This document shows positions 36,101-43,872 of a stretch of 64,000 nt of DNA, in pieces (positions within the stretch are counted from its first letter, which is position 1; each line of letters starts with the position of its first letter). The notes under the pieces are model-generated. The model worked only from the letters and a program-made list of their open reading frames with translations, had not been told where the DNA came from and did no database searches. A program made the translations under genes and the position numbers. This stretch comes from Bacteroidia bacterium (GTDB lineage Bacteria > Bacteroidota > Bacteroidia > SpSt-205), in contig JANXCX010000022.1 in assembly GCA_025059535.1 (NCBI GenBank), positions 1 through 64,000 of the forward strand, in the 5' to 3' direction.

Positions 36101-36954
36101 CAGCCTACCTGAGGGCGCTCAGGGGCCTCACAATGGTGCGGGATAAACTGTAGCTCCGGGAAACTACGCAGCGGCGCATACTTCTGCCAAATCTGCTGCG
36201 CCTCGTCCCCTACTATAAGGTGCTTAGGGGCCCAATTCGCCTCTACACAACGCAGCAGAAGTCGCCCGATATGATAGGGATCGCCTGGCTGCCGACCATC
36301 CATTTCCGCATAGCGCTGAGCCATGAGGGCATGCAGCTCATAGTAAGGACTCTGAGGGTCTAGGCTAGCCAAGCTGGGCGCTTTCTCTAACGAACGACCA
36401 GCCCAATCCGTACGATAAGGCCCCGGCGCCACGCTACATACCCATATGCCCCAGGGCGCCACTTCCTGAGCCAAAGCCTCACTAAGCCCCACCAACCCAA
36501 ACTTCGTAGCATTATACAGGGAAGCGCCCTTGAAGCCATAATAACCCGCTATCGAGGAGATATTAAAGATAAAGCCTTGGCGCTGGGCGCGCAGGTAAGG
36601 TAATACGGCTTGACAGAGCCATATACAGCCGAGTAGATTTGTTTCCACTTGGCGCACAACCGCCTCTTCGGGAAGCTCCTCTAAAGCACCTACGAGCCCA
36701 TAGCCGGCATTATTCACCAGTACGGTAGGCACGAATCCCTGGGCCACTGCGGCCTGGACTACGGCAAATGCTTGACTGCGATACCGCACATCTAAAGGGA
36801 AGGCTAAGGCCCGCCCTTCTGCTACCCTGACTAGATCATCCAGTTCAAGAGGCCGGCGCGCTGTAAGAATAGCCCTATGCCCCGCCGCCAGCACCACCTC
36901 GGCTACAGCCCGACCAATACCCCTATTGGCCCCTGTAATCAGCCACGTCGCCAT
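36100..36954 (-). CDS. Classical short-chain dehydrogenase/reductase
   Basis: The protein has 284 residues from ATG 36954, which lies 1 nt after the Usp stop. All classical SDR motifs are present: 'WLITGANRGIGRAVAEV' (TGxxxGIG), 'VLVNNAGYG' (NNAG), 'IFNISSIAGYYG' (catalytic Ser) and 'YNATKFGLVGLSEAL' (YxxxK). 'SVAPGPYRTDW' is typical of the extended-substrate group. The substrate is unknown. It is a tight member of the 39643-30582 chain. Confidence 0.9.
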   Translation of the reverse strand: MATWLITGANRGIGRAVAEVVLAAGHRAILTARRPLELDDLVRVAEGRALAFPLDVRYRSQAFAVVQAAVAQGFVPTVLVNNAGYGLVGALEELPEEAVVRQVETNLLGCIWLCQAVLPYLRAQRQGFIFNISSIAGYYGFKGASLYNATKFGLVGLSEALAQEVAPWGIWVCSVAPGPYRTDWAGRSLEKAPSLASLDPQSPYYELHALMAQRYAEMDGRQPGDPYHIGRLLLRCVEANWAPKHLIVGDEAQQIWQKYAPLRSFPELQFIPHHCEAPERPQVG

Positions 36955-36955
36955 A

Positions 36956-37816
36956 CTAGCGTAGAAAGAGGAGCGGAAGCCCCTGCTCCATAAACGCATC
37001 CACTATCTTAGCTTCCACCTCTGCGCCATGGAGGGCTACTATATCCATCATAAAATCCTGAGCCGCATGGAGAATGCCTTCAGAGAGGTTTTTATCCGCA
37101 TACAAGAGACACTCCTCGGGCACAAACTCCGGGTCCACATGCTCAATGATATAATCACACAGGTCTAAAACATGCCTTTGGAAACCGCGATGGGTTTGGA
37201 AACGATAAGGCGTATTCACGCGCACGCAATATAAGGTCGCATTCCACTGGCGGATAAGGGGTATAAGCGTATGGAGAATTCGGTATTCTTCTGGCTTTAG
37301 TTCGGTGGCCCATAGGATACGACGTGGAGGCAAAGTAAGGGGGTTAGGTACCAGCAGAAGCGGTACGGGGGCTTTTTCCAAGAGGTCCCACAAGGTAGTG
37401 GTACCGAAGAAACGCTCCCACTTTTTGCGGTGCTTGAAGGTAGTTACCATAAGCGTGAAGGCCTCACGCTGAAGGTAAGCCACGATTTCATCGGCCGGGT
37501 CTGCCACCTCTTGGCTTTCCACCCATATATCTACCTGAGCTGAGGCCGGCAAGCGTTCCCGCAGGAGCGCCACGTACTGCTGAAGCTTAGTTTCGGCAGC
37601 TGCCCGCAACAATTCTATTTGCTGTAGGAAACTCCCTTCCCGGCTCCAGCTGAGCCGCAGACTTTCCGGCCGAAGGGCATGATACAACCGAAAGTGCACT
37701 GGGCCCTTTATCCCGCGCACAAGATACCCTAAGCTCGCTAGCACCTCTTCCTCACCCGCCGACTCAAGGGCGAGTGGCACGAGCACCCGAAAATCCTTTT
37801 CGCCAATCTGGGACAT
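36956..37816 (-). CDS. Tandem universal stress protein (UspA-fold)
   Basis: The 286-residue protein has two Usp-like halves, 'FRVLVPLALESAGEEEVLAS' and 'RRILWATELKPEEYRILHTL'. The first half closes with 'APVPLLLVPNP' as Usp domains do and the second with 'GLPLLFLR'. The ATP-binding G-2x-G-9x-G(S/T) loop is not clear; 'TTFKHRKKWERFFGTTTLWD' occupies that place, with 'FFGTTT' as the possible remnant. The protein probably acts in stress response by binding a ligand or partner. Its start overlaps the thioredoxin-fold gene by 53 bp. Confidence 0.8.
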   Translation of the reverse strand: MSQIGEKDFRVLVPLALESAGEEEVLASLGYLVRGIKGPVHFRLYHALRPESLRLSWSREGSFLQQIELLRAAAETKLQQYVALLRERLPASAQVDIWVESQEVADPADEIVAYLQREAFTLMVTTFKHRKKWERFFGTTTLWDLLEKAPVPLLLVPNPLTLPPRRILWATELKPEEYRILHTLIPLIRQWNATLYCVRVNTPYRFQTHRGFQRHVLDLCDYIIEHVDPEFVPEECLLYADKNLSEGILHAAQDFMMDIVALHGAEVEAKIVDAFMEQGLPLLFLR

Positions 37817-38309
37817 CGCTTAAGCTATTTGCGTAATAGCACCAAACTAATTGACCCTCGTGAAAAAGAAAGGAGGCATGTAGGAGAAGGGGGTCGGCTT
37901 TCGGCCGTTCATTAAGCAGGCCTTGGCGCACCAGCTTTACGGCTTCCCACAGATCGCGCCAATTCAAATCCCAAAATCCTCTCAAACGCCGCACCTTAAA
38001 TAGCCGATAGAGCCGCTGCTGAGAGTCCGCAATATGCACCGCTCCCGGATAAAACCGCTGAAAGAATAAACGCCCCTCCTCCAGCGTATTTGGATGTACA
38101 AAGACCAGAAAAGGCCGAATAGAGTCCTGCCAACTCTCCAAAAAGGCCCGAATATCCTTTACAAGACCTTTGCAGTACATGCAGCCTAGGTGCCGCAAAA
38201 ATTGTAGCCATACATACGAGTGACTACGCAGGAGGGTGGGTAGATCCTGGGCAGGTAGATTTTCACCCTCCAAGGGATAGGTAAACCGCCAGAACTCTAT
38301 TTCACTCAT
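37764..38309 (-). CDS. AhpC/TSA-like thioredoxin-fold protein
   Basis: ATG 38309 overlaps the upstream phosphatase stop as ATGA, giving 181 residues. The fold is marked by 'YVWLQFLRHLGCMYCKGLV', a CxxC-like pair in the position of the peroxidatic Cys of the AhpC/TSA_2 (SelL-like) family, then 'IRPFLVFVHPNTLEEGRLFF' and 'HIADSQQRLYRLFKVRRL'. Thiol peroxidase or reductase activity is inferred. The context next to a Usp and a sensor phosphatase suggests oxidative-stress defence. Confidence 0.75.
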   Translation of the reverse strand: MSEIEFWRFTYPLEGENLPAQDLPTLLRSHSYVWLQFLRHLGCMYCKGLVKDIRAFLESWQDSIRPFLVFVHPNTLEEGRLFFQRFYPGAVHIADSQQRLYRLFKVRRLRGFWDLNWRDLWEAVKLVRQGLLNERPKADPLLLHASFLFHEGQLVWCYYANSLSDVPDWRKGFSGARATRP

Positions 38310-39643
38310 AAAATCCGGCACGCTAAGAGGCTCATGTCGTCCTGAAGCTCTTTAGTTTGACGGTATTCATCTATAATCTTGCGCACCCGGGCCAGCAGTT
38401 CATCCGATGACACCGAACCCAAGTTAGATAAGTAGCGCTCTAGCCGCTCTAAGCCTAAATCTTCTCCTGTCGGACTGGGCTGCTCTATCAGACCATCCGT
38501 ATAGGCAAAGAGGATATCGCCGGGTTGAAGGCCTGTGAGATTCTGCGGTGAGGTGGCCTCTAACCGATGCTCGTGCCCAGGGATATGAATTCCTATAGGG
38601 GTAAGGTTAGCCGGCAAAGGGATTAGGCCGCGCTGCGCACTAATTAGAAAGGCAGGTGGGTGGCCTGCATTATAGTATTCTAATTGGACTTCGCCGTTCT
38701 CCTCTAGCGTAAGTTTGGCCAAGAACAGGGTTACAAAGCCTGAGTCCTCCTCCCTCCCATAAATTTGGAGGAGGCGACGATGAAGCTGGGCAAGCATCTT
38801 AGGAAGAGATAGTCCCAGCTCAGCTAAGGTCCGAATGTGCCCCTGCAAATTAGACATTACTAAAGCGGCCGAAATCCCTTTACCCGATACATCCCCCATA
38901 TAAAAGAGCACTTCCCTATCCGAGACCCGAATAAAATCAAATAGGTCACCTCCCACACCCTTATAGGCCACATGAAACGTAGCGATATCTAGACGGGGAT
39001 GCACCCCTGGCGTCGTAGCTGAGAGGATGCGGCGCTGAATGCGTGAGGCCAGCCTAATCTCTTGCTCATAGGCCTGCTGCTGAAGACGCAAAATCTCGGC
39101 CTGGCGCTGCTGCTCCTGAAAAAAGGCATTTTCCAAATACACCGTAATGATGCTACCGATGATCTCCAGATAGATAAGATCGCTTTTCTCCTCTTCCTCC
39201 GTTTCAGCAAAAGATCCTAAAAGCCACCAAGCCTGGGGCTCCACAATGCGCACGCGCGCCGAGGGCCCCACAAAGCGACCTAAAGGCATTATAATCTCCA
39301 CTCCCATGTGAGCCAGAAAGCTGTCTGGCTCAGGCACACTCGTGATAGTATACTTCAAACACTCGCGAATAGCATCCTGAGATATGCTAGGAAAATTGTG
39401 AAAATAGGCCAAACGGGGCCGCCGATTCGGCGTAAAAGTATGAATGTAGGCCAGCTTTTCCACCCCGAAACAGCTCCTCAGAATGGAAGCTACTGAGATA
39501 AGGAGAGGTGTATCGCCAGTTTTAGGCGCTAAAAGACGGACTACCTCTTGGACAGCTTCTAGCTCGCTACGGCGCAGTTCAATGCGCTGTAGGAGCTGCT
39601 GAGCCGTAAGACCGCCCGAAGCCTCAAAAGGTAGCTCCGTCAT
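38306..39643 (-). CDS. GAF-like sensor fused to SpoIIE/RsbU-type PP2C phosphatase
   Basis: The protein has 445 residues. The N-terminal 190 residues have GAF-like pattern ('LLISVASILRSCFGVEKLAY', 'MPLGRFVGPSARVR') followed by a coiled coil ('LRLQQQAYEQEIRLASRIQR'). The C-terminal SpoIIE domain keeps 'VGGDLFDFIRV', 'YMGDVSGKGISAALV', 'YTDGLIEQ' and 'LQDDMSLLACRIL'. This subtype, with GDVSGKG, is the RsbU/P-like class. It lies 25 nt downstream of the permease gene with no -7 element seen between, and its stop overlaps the next start. Confidence 0.9.
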   Translation of the reverse strand: MTELPFEASGGLTAQQLLQRIELRRSELEAVQEVVRLLAPKTGDTPLLISVASILRSCFGVEKLAYIHTFTPNRRPRLAYFHNFPSISQDAIRECLKYTITSVPEPDSFLAHMGVEIIMPLGRFVGPSARVRIVEPQAWWLLGSFAETEEEEKSDLIYLEIIGSIITVYLENAFFQEQQRQAEILRLQQQAYEQEIRLASRIQRRILSATTPGVHPRLDIATFHVAYKGVGGDLFDFIRVSDREVLFYMGDVSGKGISAALVMSNLQGHIRTLAELGLSLPKMLAQLHRRLLQIYGREEDSGFVTLFLAKLTLEENGEVQLEYYNAGHPPAFLISAQRGLIPLPANLTPIGIHIPGHEHRLEATSPQNLTGLQPGDILFAYTDGLIEQPSPTGEDLGLERLERYLSNLGSVSSDELLARVRKIIDEYRQTKELQDDMSLLACRIL

Positions 39644-39668
39644 ACCCAGCCAATGAATATACGAGAAA

Positions 39669-40322
39669 TCATTCTATTGAGTTGCGCTTCATTCGGATAG
39701 CCCAATAGGAGGCAAATACCGTGCCACACAGCAGCAGGGCTGCTAAACCGCCTTGAAGCTGCCCTTGGGGGAGCGTAAGCCAGCCTAGCGCTTCAAAAAG
39801 CAGCGCCCCTAAGCTTGCATACGGCGGCCCCAACCCTAAGCCTACAAACCCTAGCCCGGCTTCCACAAAAACCGCCGTTGCAAAACTCTGTAAAAATTGC
39901 GTCTGGAGAAGGGGCATGAGGTTGGGCAGGAGGTGACGCTTCACTATACTCAGAAAGGGCAGCCCTAAACTGCGTGCGGCATCCATATAAGGCATGTGCC
40001 ACAGGCGACGGCTCTCTACCCGCACCAGACGCGCCGTATCGGTCCACGTGCTGAGAATTATCGCCCCCACCACCCCTATAAACGATTTGCCCAGTACGAA
40101 GGCTAGTGCCGTAGCCCATAGCACCGCCGGTATAACCCAGAGGCTCTGAACAAGAAGGAGAATAAACTCTTCCACCCATTTGGGTGCGCTACTGGCCACA
40201 AGGCCGAGAACAGTACCTAAGAGCAAGGCCCCGCCGCCCGCGCCCAAACCCACTACAAGACTAAGTCCCCACCCCCGTAAAAGACGCACCGCTATGTTGC
40301 GTCCTAAGGGATCAGTGCCCAA
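39669..40322 (-). CDS. ABC transporter permease, dipeptide/oligopeptide (DppC/OppC) type
   Basis: The visible 217 residues from TTG 40322 include 'GTDPLGRNIAVRLL' (family entry motif), several membrane helices, and the EAA loop 'DAARSLGLPFLSIVKRHLL'. The true start is unclear: the frame stays open upstream to TAG 40473-40475 and the stretch 40437-40323 codes for a convincing first membrane helix ('LGLILLGLIVGAYFLPVE') but contains no ATG, GTG or TTG; only ATC 40439 or CTG 40403 could start it. The product would otherwise lack helix 1. No partner permease, ATPase or binding protein is in the window. Confidence 0.75.
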   Translation of the reverse strand: MGTDPLGRNIAVRLLRGWGLSLVVGLGAGGGALLLGTVLGLVASSAPKWVEEFILLLVQSLWVIPAVLWATALAFVLGKSFIGVVGAIILSTWTDTARLVRVESRRLWHMPYMDAARSLGLPFLSIVKRHLLPNLMPLLQTQFLQSFATAVFVEAGLGFVGLGLGPPYASLGALLFEALGWLTLPQGQLQGGLAALLLCGTVFASYWAIRMKRNSIE

Positions 40323-40440
40323 CCAGTAAGCCTTTGCACTGGGGGCACAGAGGTAGCACGAGGTTTCTACGGGTAAAAAATAAGCTCCTACTATTAGCCC
40401 CAGAAGGATTAGCCCAAGCGCTCTTCCCTTCCAGTCGATG

Positions 40441-40788
40441 TGGAGGTGGCGGGAATCGAACCCGCGTCCAGTCTAAGGTACCTGGGACGGTTCTACATGC
40501 TTAGCCTTCGGTGAGGTGTCGGAGAAGGCCCTCCGAAGGCCAGGTGCCTTTCTCCCCAGCGCCGCCAGTGTCGGAAGGAGCCGGCGCCCTCTCCTTCCCA
40601 AGCCTGATTTTCCCTTCGGGAAGGAGCCGCCTCAGGCCTGGCTTCCCCTCCCCAGCCGCCTAAGTGCTATTAGGCAGCGAGCGCGTAAGAGGTTTCGGCA
40701 CTTCTTGTGCCTCTGCCCTTTTGAGAGGAGGGCAGGAACCTCGCATGCACCGCCACCGTTCCCCTAGCTGTCAAGCCCAATCACCCCC
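40441..40788 (-). ncRNA. ssrA: Transfer-messenger RNA (tmRNA)
   Basis: The tmRNA rescues stalled ribosomes. The 5' end GGGGGUG (40788-40782) pairs with CACCUCC near the 3' end (discriminator A at 40441), and 'GGGCTTGACAGC' and 'GGTGCATGCGAGG' follow as in other tmRNAs. The T arm is GCGGG-TTCGATT-CCCGC. The tag frame starts at GCC 40699-40697 and reads AETSYALAA then TAA 40672-40670, comparable to GENNYALAA of Bacteroidota. The 3' CCA is not encoded (A is followed by CAT), so it must be added. The one-piece form and the alanine-type acceptor fit the bacterial standard. Confidence 0.93.
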
Positions 40789-40796
40789 AGGGAAGA

Positions 40797-40804
40797 CAAA
40801 GATA
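40797..40804 (-). promoter_or_regulatory. -7 promoter element TATCTTTG for tmRNA
   Basis: A perfect TAnnTTTG match on the minus strand. The mature 5' G at 40788 lies 8 nt after it, so only a few nucleotides of leader need RNase P trimming. Confidence 0.65.
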
Positions 40805-40817
40805 AAAAAAAATTCCC

Positions 40818-40825
40818 TATCTTTG
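40818..40825 (+). promoter_or_regulatory. -7 promoter element TATCTTTG for the T9SS type B protein
   Basis: A perfect TAnnTTTG match ending 1 nt before ATG 40827 and 4 nt before ATG 40830. It is back-to-back with the tmRNA promoter 13 nt away. Confidence 0.6.
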
Positions 40826-40826
40826 G

Positions 40827-42239
40827 ATGATGCTCCCAAGGGGTATAGGACCGCTCTGGCTCAGCGCCGCCCTACTCTGCTTGAAAGCTCAGACACCGCC
40901 TCTGGCGGTAAATACCGGCACGGTCTTAGCTTTAGAACCTGGCGGTATTGTATGGTGCGCTGGAGGCTGGCAAAATAATCCGGGCGGTAGCTTTATCAAT
41001 CAGGGTACAGTATATATCACGGGTGATATTCGGAATGACGACCCCAATGGGTTCTTCGCCCCAAGCGCTTCCCCTGGTACCCTCGTCTTGAATGGCCTTA
41101 TCCAGACCCTCTCGGGCCAGGCCCCTATCCGTACCGATACCTTGCGTCTTTTGGGGAGGGAGCCGAAGATTTTAGCTACGACGCTTTACATAGATCAAGT
41201 TCTGGATTTAGGCGAGGCGGAGCTGCGTACTCAAGCTCATACGGCTTCGGTGCGCAATCCCGATCCGGCTGCCATTCGCCGTCAGAGTGGTTTCGTTTCC
41301 AGTGAAGCGGGCGGGGCCTTAGAGCGTCGCACAGACCGCAGCGCCATTTACCTTTTCCCGGTAGGTGGCCATACCCCTTTACGTTACCGCCCCGTAGAGA
41401 TTACACCCACCAGCGCGGCGCCACATCGCTTTGCCGTACGGCTAGCCAATGTGGATCCAAATGCTGAAGGTCGCCCCCGCGACCAACTCCATCCTGACCT
41501 CTGCCAAATCAATTCTCTTTATCATCACTACGTTAACCGTATAGAAGGCACCAGTGCCGCTGAACTGCGCTTTTATTATGAGCCAGGAGACCCTGTAATT
41601 GGTCCTATCGCTCAATGGAAAACCGTTCTATGGACCCCCACGTCCGCTACCGATATTCCAAACGGCTGGCGCCTCGTGGGATGGAACGACTTCCAAGACC
41701 CCTATTTCGCCTTTTCAGAGCGACGATTACGGCTAAGTCTCACAGCCTCGCGCGAGACGATAGAAGTAGGAGCACCAGTGACCCTCACGGCTTCAAGCCA
41801 GCCATCCTCTGCTACCTATCAGTGGGACTTTGGAGATGGTACTACCCTAACAGGCAGTGGCACGCAGAATTATACCTATACTACCCCTGGTATCTACACC
41901 GTTCAAGTGAGTGCCCCTCCCTGCAGCGACACCGCCCGCCGCCAAATCGTAGTCCGCTCTCCCAGCCAAATTCTCATACCTACCGCCTTTACGCCTAATG
42001 GCGATGGCATCAATGAGTTTTGGCAGCCTTTGGTACAAGGAGAGGTGCGCCGGCTTCAATGGTGGATTTATGACCGCTGGGGTACCACTGTAGCCCAAGG
42101 CGAGGGGCGCACCACCCGCTGGGATGGCCGAAAGAACGGCCAACCTTGCCCCGAAGGCGTGTATGTGTACGTAGTAGAAGCCATTCTCCTTGATGGGGAG
42201 ACCTTCCGGCGCAGCGGCACCCTTACCCTACTGCGCTAA
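40827..42239 (+). CDS. Secreted protein with PKD domain and T9SS type B (CHU_C) sorting domain
   Basis: The protein has 470 residues; ATG 40830 is an equally likely start because of the promoter spacing. Signal peptide 'GPLWLSAALLCLKAQ' is followed by a beta-rich passenger ('GGSFINQGTVYITGDI'), a PKD domain ('ATYQWDFGDGTTLTGSG', 'TPGIYTVQV') and a C-terminal gliding-motility-type domain ('IPTAFTPNGDGINEFWQPL', 'QWWIYDRWGTTVAQGEG', 'GVYVYVVEAILLDGETF'). The last is the type B signal that directs export by T9SS and surface attachment. It is divergent from tmRNA. Confidence 0.9.
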   Translation: MMLPRGIGPLWLSAALLCLKAQTPPLAVNTGTVLALEPGGIVWCAGGWQNNPGGSFINQGTVYITGDIRNDDPNGFFAPSASPGTLVLNGLIQTLSGQAPIRTDTLRLLGREPKILATTLYIDQVLDLGEAELRTQAHTASVRNPDPAAIRRQSGFVSSEAGGALERRTDRSAIYLFPVGGHTPLRYRPVEITPTSAAPHRFAVRLANVDPNAEGRPRDQLHPDLCQINSLYHHYVNRIEGTSAAELRFYYEPGDPVIGPIAQWKTVLWTPTSATDIPNGWRLVGWNDFQDPYFAFSERRLRLSLTASRETIEVGAPVTLTASSQPSSATYQWDFGDGTTLTGSGTQNYTYTTPGIYTVQVSAPPCSDTARRQIVVRSPSQILIPTAFTPNGDGINEFWQPLVQGEVRRLQWWIYDRWGTTVAQGEGRTTRWDGRKNGQPCPEGVYVYVVEAILLDGETFRRSGTLTLLR

Positions 42240-42247
42240 GTAAGCTT

Positions 42248-42255
42248 TATCTTTG
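42248..42255 (+). promoter_or_regulatory. -7 promoter element TATCTTTG for pruA
   Basis: A perfect TAnnTTTG match ending 3 nt before the GTG at 42259. Confidence 0.55.
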
Positions 42256-42258
42256 TAG

Positions 42259-43872
42259 GTGTCATTCGCATTTCCCCTTCCCGCTAATGAGCCCACGCAC
42301 TCGTATGCACCGGGTAGTCCAGAAAGGCAGTCATTAGAAAAGGCCTTAGCCCAAGCCTATAGCCAAGTCGCTGAAGTGCGTAGCTACATCGGAGGGCATT
42401 TCGTGGAGGGGGAACCTTTCCCCCTCATGCCCCCTCACCGTAAATCCCATATTGTAGGTACAGCTTGGCGCATAGGCCGCGAAGAAGTACACACCGCCAT
42501 AGAAGCCGCCTTGCAGGCGCACCGCTTCTGGTCCCAGTGGCCTTTTGAGCGGCGCGCCGAAATCTTCCTCAAAGCCGCTGACCTCCTCGCTCACAAATAC
42601 CGCTTCTACGCTAACGCCGCCTGCATGATAGGCCAATCCAAAACTATCTTCCAATCCGAAATAGACATCATAGCCGAATTATGCGACTTTTGGCGCTTCA
42701 ATGTCCATTATGCCGAATGGCTAATGCGCTGGCAGCCTGCTAGCCCCTCCCTTACGCGAAATGTGCTAGAGTACCGCCCGTTAGAAGGGTTTATATTAGC
42801 CATTACCCCCTTCAACTTCGCCTCAATAGCGGGTAACCTCCCTACAGCCCCCGCCCTCATGGGTAATGTAGTGGTATGGAAGCCAGCCGAAACGCAGCTT
42901 TACTCGGCCCGAGTCATCTTAGAGGTACTTTTAGAGGCAGGGCTGCCTGAAGGCGTTATTAATCTCGTAGTAGCTGATGGCCCTACAGTTTCAGAGGTGG
43001 CCCTTTCGCACCCTTACTTCGCTGGGCTGCACTTCACAGGCTCCTCCGCTACCTTCCAATGGCTTTGGCGCCGGATTTCCGACAATCTCCATCTTTTTCG
43101 GAATTACCCCCGGATTGTAGGCGAGACTGGCGGAAAAGATTTTGTATGGGTACATAGTTCTGCGGATCCGCAGGGTGTAGCCGTAGCTCTGGCGCGCGGT
43201 GCTTATGAGTACCAAGGTCAAAAATGCTCGGCCGCTTCCCGCGCCTACTTGCCTGCCTCGCTAGCAGAGGATATTCTCCATCGGCTGGTAAGTATGATGA
43301 AGGATTTTCGGATTGGGCCGCCAGAAGATTTTCGCAACTTTATCACAGCCGTAATAGATAAAAAGGCCTTTGATAAGATAGTGGGCTATATTGAGATGGG
43401 TAAGGCTGATCCCACTATCACGCTTGTAGAAGGTGGCAGCTATGACGAAAGTGTAGGCTACTTTATTACCCCTACGCTCTTTCTGTCCAAGGACCCTTTC
43501 CACCGTCTTATGCAGGAGGAGATATTTGGGCCTGTCCTGACCGTGTATGTGTATCCTGATGCGCAGTGGGAGGCCTCCTTGGAAATGGTAGATAAGACTT
43601 CACCCTATGGGCTAACGGGCGCTATATGGGCCCGCGACCGGCAGGTTATCGCCCTGGCTTTGGAAAAGCTACGGTATGCCGCAGGAAATATCTACATCAA
43701 CGACAAGCCTACGGGCGCCGTGGTCAATCAGCAGCCCTTTGGTGGCGCTAGAGCTTCTGGCACTAACGACAAGGCGGGCTCACCTTGGAACCTCCTCCGC
43801 TGGGTAAGCCCCCGGGCCATCAAAGAGAACTTCCTTCCGCCCTCCGACTACCGCTACCCGTTTATGGGTTAG
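42259..43872 (+). CDS. pruA: L-glutamate gamma-semialdehyde (1-pyrroline-5-carboxylate) dehydrogenase
   Basis: This aldehyde dehydrogenase family member of 537 residues oxidises glutamate semialdehyde from proline breakdown. The NAD site is 'ILAITPFNFASIAGNLPTAP', the general base region 'PRIVGETGGKDFVWV', and the catalytic Cys is in 'YEYQGQKCSAASRAYLP'. The N-terminal 'YIGGHFVEGEPFPLMPPHR' fits the 12-type P5CDH of Bacteroidota. The GTG start at 42259 is supported by the promoter 3 nt upstream. Its 3' end overlaps queG on the opposite strand by 93 bp. Confidence 0.94.
   Translation: MSFAFPLPANEPTHSYAPGSPERQSLEKALAQAYSQVAEVRSYIGGHFVEGEPFPLMPPHRKSHIVGTAWRIGREEVHTAIEAALQAHRFWSQWPFERRAEIFLKAADLLAHKYRFYANAACMIGQSKTIFQSEIDIIAELCDFWRFNVHYAEWLMRWQPASPSLTRNVLEYRPLEGFILAITPFNFASIAGNLPTAPALMGNVVVWKPAETQLYSARVILEVLLEAGLPEGVINLVVADGPTVSEVALSHPYFAGLHFTGSSATFQWLWRRISDNLHLFRNYPRIVGETGGKDFVWVHSSADPQGVAVALARGAYEYQGQKCSAASRAYLPASLAEDILHRLVSMMKDFRIGPPEDFRNFITAVIDKKAFDKIVGYIEMGKADPTITLVEGGSYDESVGYFITPTLFLSKDPFHRLMQEEIFGPVLTVYVYPDAQWEASLEMVDKTSPYGLTGAIWARDRQVIALALEKLRYAAGNIYINDKPTGAVVNQQPFGGARASGTNDKAGSPWNLLRWVSPRAIKENFLPPSDYRYPFMG

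Noticed and set aside
40441-40788. Plus-strand coding frames 40516-40767 and 40664-40978
   Set aside because: They lie over the tmRNA and its promoter; the RNA structure explains the sequence.
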